A DNA stretch of 45,612 bases, from assembly GCA_903871805.1 (NCBI GenBank), contig CAIQIE010000123.1, forward strand, positions 1 to 45,612, in the 5' to 3' direction. Of the stretch, positions 17,111-24,217 are shown piece after piece (position 1 is the first letter of the stretch; every line of letters begins with the position of its first letter). A model generated the notes under the pieces. That model had not been told where the DNA came from, searched no databases, and saw only the letters and a program-made list of their open reading frames with translations. This stretch comes from an uncultured Planctomycetaceae bacterium. Lineage in GTDB: Bacteria > Planctomycetota > Planctomycetia > Planctomycetales > Planctomycetaceae. Both the position numbers and the translations under genes were made by a program.

Positions 17111-18346
17111 GACCGGTGGGATCTCTGAAGACGTTGGCGGGAAATTAAATTCTGGCGGAAGACGTTCCGCTGCACGGTTCTTTCCGAATCCGTTCGCCTT
17201 GTGAGTTCTGCGAAGTCCTTTCTCGCAGGTCTAAAGATTCTGTCGTCTGTCAACCTGTTGTGAACTGCAATTCCATCGAAAACCAAAATTTTCCATCGGG
17301 GACCATTGTCGGAACAGGAGTTTGCAATGCTGGGGGATCCCGGAGTTTTGGGCAGGCACCAGTCCCTTCGGATTCTGAAACATTCACTCCTGCGAGACAA
17401 GCCACATTCCCGCTGAAACGCAAAGGCCTGGAGTCCGGGGTAGCTGCATTTCCCAGACATTGTTTAGCGTGATTGAATGTGGAGTCCAGTCAAAAACGCG
17501 TCCCCAGGACTTGCCCTGATGATTTCGCGGGACCTGTACGGAATTCCGCAGGACAGTTTACCACCGGAATGTCATGTTGCCCGGGGTGATCTTTTGATTC
17601 GAGAAGGTTCATGCCCTGAATTTTATGGGATGCGTCGGGTTCTGCCTTTCCCTCAGAATTTGACCTGTTGGAGCTACGAGGTTGCCAGCAGAACAGAATT
17701 GAGGCGGAAAACTGTACAGATTGAAAGAGTGTTCCGGGATTGGTCAATGTTCAATGTTCGGCGGAAGGCGGCGGCCGGAGGAAGGCGTTCCGGATCAGAG
17801 AACTTTGTCCACTTAGTAAAGAGGGCTATGCATGGCGTTCGCCGCAGGGCCGGAAGTGGTCTGAAGTTCTTCATCAATTTTCCTGCGAAGTACCTGATAC
17901 GTTTTTCGGGGGGGATGTGTTTGTGAGGGTCGTGATGGCAGTACGGAATTTGAGGGCGAAATAGAGTGGTGACCGTGTCGGACGAATCTAAGGGAGTCCC
18001 GCAATTGCGCTCAGAGGATAGCTCACAAAAAACGGGACAATATCGTCGCAAGTTGTTTTAAGAGAACGGTTTGCGGTTTTCTATCGCTGGCATATTTCCG
18101 GGAATGGTGACGGCTTCGGCGAGCCGGGAAATGGCAAAGTCGATACAGCCGTCATACCCGGGCACAGATCGCCCAGTAACCGGCAAACCCTGCGCTTTGC
18201 CTCAGTTGCCCATTCTGCGCAGGTCGAAAGTAATTGCGGCGTGATAAAGGAGTCAGCAAAGGAATCACAAGGATTCTGGGTGCTGCGTGTGCATTCAGGG
18301 TGATTTTCAAGCGACCTCCGAAAGAACGATGTCAGGAGAATTTGAG
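17111..18346. other. Intergenic region, 1.2 kb
   Basis: No gene is supported. A 149-codon frame at 17477-17926 has no family resemblance or ribosome binding site and unusual composition. No tRNA, repeat array or terminator was recognised. The last 100 bases should hold the promoter of the Cys-rich protein gene. Confidence 0.4.
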
Positions 18347-18967
18347 ATGAAGGCAATTACACTTACAGCTGCTCTGGTGGTACTCTCTATCGCCAACAGC
18401 GCACAGGCCGGTCTGTTCGGTCTGTTCAAGCATGACAATGGATGTGGCTGCAGCGTTGAAGCAACCTGTGCAGCTCCTGCTGCTTGTGGCGACAACGGTT
18501 GTGCTCCAACCTGTGCAGCTCCTGTTGACCCAACATGTGCAGCTCCTGCTGCTTGTGGCGACAACGGCTGTGCACCAACCTGTGCAGCTCCTGCTGCTTG
18601 TGCTGACAATGGCTGTGCACCAACCTGTGCAGCTCCTGTTGAGCCAACCTGTGCAGCACCAGCGGTCTGCGGTGACGGATGTGGCAATGGCTGTGGAAGC
18701 AGCTGCGGCTGCGAAAAGAAGAGCTGCTTCAAGCTGCCAAAGATTAAGCTGCCTAAGCTGCACATGCCGAAGTTCCGCCTGCCAAAGCTGCACTTGCCAA
18801 AGCTGAACTGCGGCAGCAACAACTGCGGTTCTTCCTGCGGAACAGGCTGCGAGCCAACTTGTGCTGCTCCAGCTGTCTGCGGTGACAACGTCGTCGAAGG
18901 CTGTGCACCGACCTGTGCAGCTCCGGTAGAACCAACCTGTGCTGCTCCTTGCGACGGCTGCAAGTAG
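18347..18967 (+). CDS. Secreted cysteine-rich repeat protein with a Lys-Pro core
   Basis: A 206-residue exported protein of unknown function. Residues 1-21 form a signal peptide ending NSAQA, with cleavage expected before GLFG. The mature part has about 31 cysteines. Before and after the centre it repeats a unit of the type TCAAPAACGDNGCAP, with variants TCAAPVEP and TCAAPAVC (about nine TCAAP copies). The centre (about residues 123-150) is free of Cys and has five copies of a five-residue motif, [K/H/R]-[L/M]-P-K-[I/L/F], flanked by Cys. This suggests a disulfide-linked extracellular or cell-wall structural protein with a cationic segment, by inference. The ATG was chosen for AGGAG 8 bases upstream and the signal peptide. 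High expression would suit the strong ribosome binding site. A long frame on the opposite strand is a by-product of the repeats. Confidence 0.85.
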   Translation: MKAITLTAALVVLSIANSAQAGLFGLFKHDNGCGCSVEATCAAPAACGDNGCAPTCAAPVDPTCAAPAACGDNGCAPTCAAPAACADNGCAPTCAAPVEPTCAAPAVCGDGCGNGCGSSCGCEKKSCFKLPKIKLPKLHMPKFRLPKLHLPKLNCGSNNCGSSCGTGCEPTCAAPAVCGDNVVEGCAPTCAAPVEPTCAAPCDGCK

Positions 18968-19026
18968 TTCTGGTTGGCGTAAGGTGAGGTGGTTAGCCAA
19001 CGTGATGAAGTGATTCTGGCCGGTGA

Positions 19027-19052
19027 GGGAGCAACAGTCATGAGTTGCTCCC
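19027..19052 (+). other. Perfect stem-loop downstream of the Cys-rich gene
   Basis: GGGAGCAAC (19027-19035) pairs with GTTGCTCCC (19044-19052) around an 8-base loop, 60 bases after the stop codon. There is no T-run after it, so it may be a stability element or a first, weak transcript end. Confidence 0.5.
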
Positions 19053-19207
19053 GCCGTCCCCGAAAAGCCGAGTGCGGTAAGTAAGTTTCGAGAGGACCTG
19101 GTCAGACGAGTAGTCACGGTTAATAGCCCAGCCTTCCGCCCCGCAATGCTGAGATAAGTGAGGCAACTCACATGGGGAACACGCCGTTCGGGATTCGTCC
19201 CGGCTAG

Positions 19208-19247
19208 CGGTTCCACCAGTAACGGATCAGCAATCAGGGTGGAACCG
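19208..19247 (+). other. Perfect 10-bp stem-loop
   Basis: CGGTTCCACC (19208-19217) pairs with GGTGGAACCG (19238-19247) around a 20-base loop. It is the second of three stems in the same non-coding region. Confidence 0.5.
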
Positions 19248-19263
19248 TTGGAGACAACAGACG

Positions 19264-19306
19264 GCGATGATTCCGCTTCCTGGCGAATCATCGCTGTTTC
19301 TGTTTT
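19264..19306 (+). terminator. Probable Rho-independent terminator
   Basis: GCGATGATTC (19264-19273) pairs perfectly with GAATCATCGC (19285-19294), loop 11 bases, followed by TGTTTCTGTTTT. It probably ends the transcript of the Cys-rich gene or of a separate RNA encoded in 18970-19300. Confidence 0.6.
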
Positions 19307-19694
19307 AAGCCTGCCCGGGATGCTGCAGACTGCAATTCTGCCCCGGGGCTGGGTTGAATATTCAAGGGGTGAATTTGGGCTTGAGATCTTCATGATGAAG
19401 AATCTCGCTGAATCCACAAACCCGGAAGTAACAGTGATAATCTAACGCCGTGATCACAAAGCCCCTGCCTCTGACGAGTCGCAGCGGCAGAGCACTTAGC
19501 TCCCGCTTCGGATTCCTGCCAATTGTGAATTCCCGGGGTTTGGTTGCGTCCCGGGCGAAAACGCCACAGAATAGGCAGAATCTTCGTGCCCCTGGCGGCC
19601 GGTTTGATGCCGGATTATCTCAGGTCGTGCGATTCAACGCTCAGAAATCCTCCCTTGGTGTTCCTTCCCAAAACACTCTAACCGGAAGTTCTTC

Positions 19695-21137
19695 ATGTCT
19701 TCGCCTCCGGCTCTAAAGCTGACGCCCGTTCAGTGGCTGATTTGTACGATTGCATCGATTGGTTTTGCATTCGACATTTATGAATTGTTGATGCTGCCGC
19801 TGATCGTGAAATCTGCGATTGCAGACCTGCATCCCCAAATTGGCTCGCCGCAGGATTGGTTACCTGGGGGACCGATGTACGTCAACTGGGCGCGAATTCT
19901 ATTTTTCGTGCCCGCAATTGTCGGCGGAACCTTCGGTCTGCTCGGGGGCTACATGACGGACCGCCTTGGACGTCGTAGTGTTCTGACATGGAGTATTCTG
20001 CTTTATGCATTCGGAGCGTGTGCCGCAGGATTTTCGACCAGCCTTTATCATTTGCTGTTTTTCCGCTGCTGCGTGTTTGTGGGGGTTTGCGTGGAATTTG
20101 TCGCGGCCGTTGCCTGGCTGGCGGAACTGTTCCCGAATCCTGAACAGCGTGAGAAAGTCCTGGGATACACTCAGGCGTTTTCTTCCCTGGGCGGAGTTCT
20201 GGTCGCTGTGATGGCGGCTCTGGCAGGTCAATATGCAGAAAGCTTTCCAGCAATTCATGGCGTGAACGCGGCATGGCGCTACACGCTGATTTCGGGACTG
20301 ATTCCGGCCATCCCCCTCATTGTGGTGCGTCCATTCCTGCCGGAATCCCCGGCATGGCAGAAAAAACGCCAGGAAGGCACATTAAAGCGCGCCAGCATTC
20401 TGGCTTTGTTCAGTCCGGAACTGCGGCTGACGACGCTGGTGACCACAGTTGTGTTTGCAACGACATTCGGACTGGCGTTCGGCGCCATTCAGCAAAACCC
20501 TCAGATTCTGGCAGGGCATATTGATGTCCAGAAGTCAGTGGCCAAAGAACAGGAAAATCGAAAAACGCTGGCGGCAGAAGCCGGCAAGACACTGTCACCG
20601 AAGGAGCTGGGGGCAATTAAGGGCAATGTCACCGACAAACTCACTGCCGGCGTCCAGACCTGGCAGGAAATCGGCGGCCTGTTCGGACGATTGTTGCTGG
20701 CCATTCTTGCAGTGCAGATTGTCAATCGGCGCACCCTGTTCCGGGTGTTTCAGATTCCCAGTCTGCTGTTTGTGCCGGTGTTGTACTGGTGGCTTTCCAA
20801 TAATCTGCAGACCGAGGGAAGTTTGGTTTGGTTCCGATATGCCATTTTTGCAGCAGGCGTGCTGGTTGTTGGGCAGATGAGCTTCTGGGGTAACTACATT
20901 CCACTCGTGTTTCCTGTGCACCTCCGCGGCACCGGGGAAAGTTTTGCCGCCAACATCGGCGGACGCGTTTTTGGAACAGCAGCCGCCTTTATTACTCTCA
21001 CTCTGTCAGCGTCGACTCCCCCTAATCCGGCGAAGATCGCTTTGATGGGGGCCTGTGTCGCCGGGGCCTATGCCCTCATTGGAGCCGTTTTCACAGCGTT
21101 TCTGCCAGATGCACTGCCAGAAACAGAAAACCACTGA
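19695..21137 (+). CDS. MFS transporter (organic acid/sugar:proton symporter type)
   Basis: A 480-residue major-facilitator protein with about 12 membrane segments. The first helix has the IGFAFDIYELLMLPL pattern with acidic residues typical of aromatic-acid and sugar symporters. The loop 2-3 signature is GGYMTDRLGRRSV, and a long hydrophilic loop (about residues 268-315, ending LTAGVQTWQEIGG) sits between helices 7 and 8. That loop is longer than in standard members and is probably periplasmic. The substrate is unknown, but the next gene downstream is an enolase-superfamily enzyme, so an organic or sugar acid is a reasonable guess. A GGAAG lies about 8 bases before the ATG. A terminator-like hairpin follows the stop (21154-21198). 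Confidence 0.85.
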   Translation: MSSPPALKLTPVQWLICTIASIGFAFDIYELLMLPLIVKSAIADLHPQIGSPQDWLPGGPMYVNWARILFFVPAIVGGTFGLLGGYMTDRLGRRSVLTWSILLYAFGACAAGFSTSLYHLLFFRCCVFVGVCVEFVAAVAWLAELFPNPEQREKVLGYTQAFSSLGGVLVAVMAALAGQYAESFPAIHGVNAAWRYTLISGLIPAIPLIVVRPFLPESPAWQKKRQEGTLKRASILALFSPELRLTTLVTTVVFATTFGLAFGAIQQNPQILAGHIDVQKSVAKEQENRKTLAAEAGKTLSPKELGAIKGNVTDKLTAGVQTWQEIGGLFGRLLLAILAVQIVNRRTLFRVFQIPSLLFVPVLYWWLSNNLQTEGSLVWFRYAIFAAGVLVVGQMSFWGNYIPLVFPVHLRGTGESFAANIGGRVFGTAAAFITLTLSASTPPNPAKIALMGACVAGAYALIGAVFTAFLPDALPETENH

Positions 21138-21153
21138 AGGATTCTCTGGGACC

Positions 21154-21198
21154 GGTGGCGGCGGTTCTGATGGACACGCCGCTGCCGCAGTGTTTTTT
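21154..21198 (+). terminator. Probable Rho-independent terminator after the MFS gene
   Basis: GGTGGCGGCG (21154-21163) pairs with CGCCGCTGCC (21177-21186), with two G-T pairs, and TTTTTT follows at 21193-21198. It is 17 bases after the MFS stop, implying that the downstream enolase-superfamily gene has its own promoter. Confidence 0.55.
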
Positions 21199-21425
21199 GC
21201 CATTTGTTCACACACCGGATACAGTAGGTGCCAGTACCACTACCGGCACCACTGCCACTGGTGGATGCGACGTCATGATCTGATGGCACACGTAGAAGCC
21301 GGGCTGCGTCAGGGATGTGCTGCTCTACAAGGTCAGCAATCCTGCTGCTTCGCATCAGCGCTGCCACTGGTGTGTTTTCGTCGGTGTCTGGTTTCCGGAA
21401 AGTCCGTCAGCAAGGGAGTCGTCTG

Positions 21426-22541
21426 ATGAAGATCACCCGTATTGAAGCGATTCCGGTCAGTGTGCCGTTGAAAGCCGGAATGACTGCAAAGACGGCCCAT
21501 GGTGAGCATGTCACCTCGCCGTACGTGATCGTGCGTGTTCATACGGATCAGGGGCTGATCGGGCTGGGTGAAGCCACTGTCTCCGCGTTATGGTCCGGAG
21601 AGACTCAGGGAACGGTCCTGACATTGATCCGTGAATACCTTGCGCCGGCTTTGATTGGTCGTGATCCGCGCGACATCACGGCAATTCGCAGGGCGATGGA
21701 TTTTCTGGTCAAGCTAAACCCGTTTACCAAATCCGCTCTCGAAATGGCGATGTGGGATCTGGCTGGAAAATCGGCTGGTCTTCCAGTCTACCAACTTCTG
21801 GGCGGCAAGGTCCGGGACCGGGTGCGGATCAAGCTGGTGGTCTGGGCTCGTGACCTTGAGGGGTCTCGTCGGATGGCCGAGCAGCATCTGGCCCTGGGAG
21901 TTACCTGCGTGAAGGTCAAAACGGGGCTCGATCCCGAGACCGACATTGCTCGTGTTCGCGCAGTGCGGGAAGTCTGTGGCCCGGATATCCCGTTGACGAT
22001 TGATTCGAACTGTGGCTGGACGATACAGCAGGCGCGGTACTGTCTGCGGGAATTGCGGGACGTCAATTTGTTGCTGGCGGAGCAGCCGATTCCTCCGGGT
22101 GACTTTGCCGGTCTGGCAGAATTGCGGCGGGAGTCCGTCGTGCCGATTATGGCCGACGAGAGTGTGTTTACCCTGCAGGATGCATGGCAGCTGTCGATTC
22201 ATCGTGCAGCCGATATCTTCAGCGTTTACCCTGGCAAGCACGGTGGGATTTCGGCAACTGCGGACATCGTGGCGATTGCGCGAGCAGCGGGTCTGAGATG
22301 TACGATTGGAAGTAATCTGGAACTTGGCATTGGGACAGCTGCGATGCTGCACGTAGCCGCGGCGTTTCCGGAAGTCGACACGGATGCGTTTCCCGCCGAC
22401 ACAATTGGCCCTTTCTACCACGACGCAGATCTGATTACGCAGCCGTTGCAGCTGGGGCCCCCGGCGGCTCTGGTCCCTGACGGTCCTGGTCTGGGTGTGG
22501 AGCTGGATGACAAACAGCTTGAGCGATGGAGAGTCGACTGA
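21426..22541 (+). CDS. Enolase-superfamily enzyme, muconate-lactonizing (MLE) type
   Basis: A 371-residue mandelate racemase/muconate lactonizing enzyme. N-terminal capping domain residues 1-125 (MKITRIEAIPVSVPL...), then a TIM barrel. Catalytic residues are visible: Lys163 and Lys165 in VKVKTG, metal ligands Asp193 (TIDSNCGW), Glu219 (LLAEQPIP) and Asp244 or Glu245 (MADESVF), and Lys271 in YPGKHGG. A KxK on strand 2 and a Lys on strand 6 is the MLE-type arrangement used by muconate cycloisomerases, dipeptide epimerases and o-succinylbenzoate synthases. The exact reaction cannot be told, and no aromatic-degradation genes are present. The start has AAGGGAG 7 bases upstream. FhcB follows 80 bases downstream on the same strand. 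Confidence 0.88.
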   Translation: MKITRIEAIPVSVPLKAGMTAKTAHGEHVTSPYVIVRVHTDQGLIGLGEATVSALWSGETQGTVLTLIREYLAPALIGRDPRDITAIRRAMDFLVKLNPFTKSALEMAMWDLAGKSAGLPVYQLLGGKVRDRVRIKLVVWARDLEGSRRMAEQHLALGVTCVKVKTGLDPETDIARVRAVREVCGPDIPLTIDSNCGWTIQQARYCLRELRDVNLLLAEQPIPPGDFAGLAELRRESVVPIMADESVFTLQDAWQLSIHRAADIFSVYPGKHGGISATADIVAIARAAGLRCTIGSNLELGIGTAAMLHVAAAFPEVDTDAFPADTIGPFYHDADLITQPLQLGPPAALVPDGPGLGVELDDKQLERWRVD

Positions 22542-22621
22542 ATCGGATCTGTCCCTCCGGACTCATTTGATAGAATTGGGACTGCATCTGACAGGCATTT
22601 GATGGCTGGTGTTTCGCAAAC

Positions 22622-23923
22622 ATGACAAAGCAATCCCGGGAAGATGTTCATACCAGCGTTGCCTGCACGCGCTGTGGATGTGTCTGCGATGATCTTCGGG
22701 TCACGGTTCGGGACAATCTGATTCACGATTTTTCGCCGGGCTGTGAGTTGGCGGCCCCCTGGTTTCAAAGCTTTGGGCAACTGCCACTTTCGGCAGCAGC
22801 GGAAATTCGCAGCACACCGACAAACACAGAGGTCGCGGTTCAGCATACAGCGGAACTGCTGACACGAGCACGATCTCCCCTGTTCTTTGGGCTCTCGCGT
22901 TCCAGTACGGATGGGCAGCGAGCGGTTTGCGAACTGGCAGATGAATTGGGAGCAACGATCGACACAACGGCCTCACTGGGACACGGGCCGTCCATCATGG
23001 CGTTTCAGGCGGCCGGCGAATGTACCTCGACGCTTGGCGAAGTCCGACACCGCTCTGACCTTGTCATTTACTGGGGCAGCGATCCTGTTACCAGTCATCC
23101 GCGGCATCTGGAGCGAATTGTGAACGCGGCGGGTCTGGCCGTACCGCGGGGGCGTTCCGGGCGTCGGCTGATTGTGGTGGATTCCGCTCGGACTGCGACG
23201 GCCGAGACAGCGGATCAGTTCATTCGGATTGACCGCGGGAAAGACTTCGAGGTGCTCTGGGCCCTGCGACTGCTGATTCAGGGCAAAGATTTGCAGGAGC
23301 CATTGATTGGCGGCGTACCGGTGGAGGTGTTGAAGGGCCTGTGTGAACAGATGAAGGCCAGTCACTACGGCGCCCTCTTTTTTGGTGTGCAACTTGCTGA
23401 AGGAGCCACGGGGCATGCGTCGGTGGAAGCGCTGCTGCGGATGGGCACGGAGTTAAACGCCTTCACGCGGTTTGTGGTGCGTCGCATGCGAGTTCCCGGG
23501 GACGTCACTGGAGCCGACAGCGTGTTGTGCTGGCAGACAGGATATCCCTTCAGCGTCAGTCTCAGTCGCGGCTATCCTCGCTATAACCCTGGCGAATATT
23601 CTGCTGAGTCGATGCTGGCGAGAGGTGAAGCAGACTGCCTTGTGCTGGTCGGCGGAGAGCGCGTCTCCAGATTCTCTGCAAAGGCGCAGCAGCGCCTTGC
23701 TGAGATTCCGGTGATTCTGCTGGACCCGGCGGGAGTTGACTGGCCCTTTGCAGTGGACGTGCGATTTAACACTGCCGTTTACGGAATCCATCGGCGTGCC
23801 ACGGCGTACCGGATGGACGAAGTACCGATTCCACTGCGTCAGATTCTGAAATCAGACCTGCCATCGGACGACGAGATCCTGCGGGCAGTCTTGCGGATCG
23901 TGCAGAAAACGCCGCGGCGATGA
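22622..23923 (+). CDS. fhcB: Formylmethanofuran dehydrogenase subunit B / Fhc complex subunit B
   Basis: A 433-residue homologue of FmdB/FwdB. In bacteria this subunit is part of the formyltransferase/hydrolase (Fhc) complex, which releases formate from formyl-methanofuran in H4MPT-linked C1 metabolism. The N-terminus has an iron-sulfur type cluster motif (Cys15, 18, 20 and 22 in CTRCGCVCDD, then Cys41). Further blocks are STLGEVRHRSDLVIYWGSDP and VCWQTGYPFSVSLSRGYPRYNP-like. At the position of the tungsten-ligand cysteine in archaeal FwdB (Cys118) the protein reads TASLGHGPS with Gly120, so metal-based redox chemistry is unlikely, in agreement with a non-redox Fhc role. fhcA, fhcC and fhcD are not adjacent, though bacterial fhc genes usually cluster. 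mfnB lies 8 kb upstream. Confidence 0.88.
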   Translation: MTKQSREDVHTSVACTRCGCVCDDLRVTVRDNLIHDFSPGCELAAPWFQSFGQLPLSAAAEIRSTPTNTEVAVQHTAELLTRARSPLFFGLSRSSTDGQRAVCELADELGATIDTTASLGHGPSIMAFQAAGECTSTLGEVRHRSDLVIYWGSDPVTSHPRHLERIVNAAGLAVPRGRSGRRLIVVDSARTATAETADQFIRIDRGKDFEVLWALRLLIQGKDLQEPLIGGVPVEVLKGLCEQMKASHYGALFFGVQLAEGATGHASVEALLRMGTELNAFTRFVVRRMRVPGDVTGADSVLCWQTGYPFSVSLSRGYPRYNPGEYSAESMLARGEADCLVLVGGERVSRFSAKAQQRLAEIPVILLDPAGVDWPFAVDVRFNTAVYGIHRRATAYRMDEVPIPLRQILKSDLPSDDEILRAVLRIVQKTPRR

Positions 23924-24217
23924 ATGCGATTTTGTCGGAATTTCTGATTGTCGGGCAGGAGACGAACCTGCCAACCGGAGCCTCGCGCAGGGCCGTATCT
24001 TGCAGAATTCCCCAAAATTGCGTCTCGCGGCATGGAAAACTCACTGAATAATCCCGTTTCTGAGTGGTTTTATAGACCCGACAGGGATAGCGGGGTAGAC
24101 TTCAGGCACTGGCGGTGCCTCATCGCCATTGGGTTGGGACATTTGCTGAGCCGCCGAATCCTCATGCGGCCGTCAGAGTTCAGCAGTGAACCGTCCATAT
24201 TCATGGGACGAAAACTT

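Larger units (their letters stand above)
18968..19694. other. Hairpin-rich intergenic region, 0.7 kb
   Basis: No gene is supported. Three perfect 9-10 bp stem-loops follow the Cys-rich gene (19027-19052, 19208-19247 and 19264-19294), the last ending in T-runs. This may be a long structured 3' end or a small RNA gene. Nothing was recognised in 19310-19694 apart from a weak GGAAG ribosome binding site before the MFS gene. Confidence 0.5.

Noticed and set aside
17477..17926. 149-codon plus-strand frame
   Set aside because: No family resemblance, no ribosome binding site, odd composition.
18332..19417. 361-codon frame antisense to the Cys-rich gene
   Set aside because: It is the mirror of the TCAAP repeats, with Ser/Cys/Trp-rich nonsense; the plus strand has the ribosome binding site and signal peptide.
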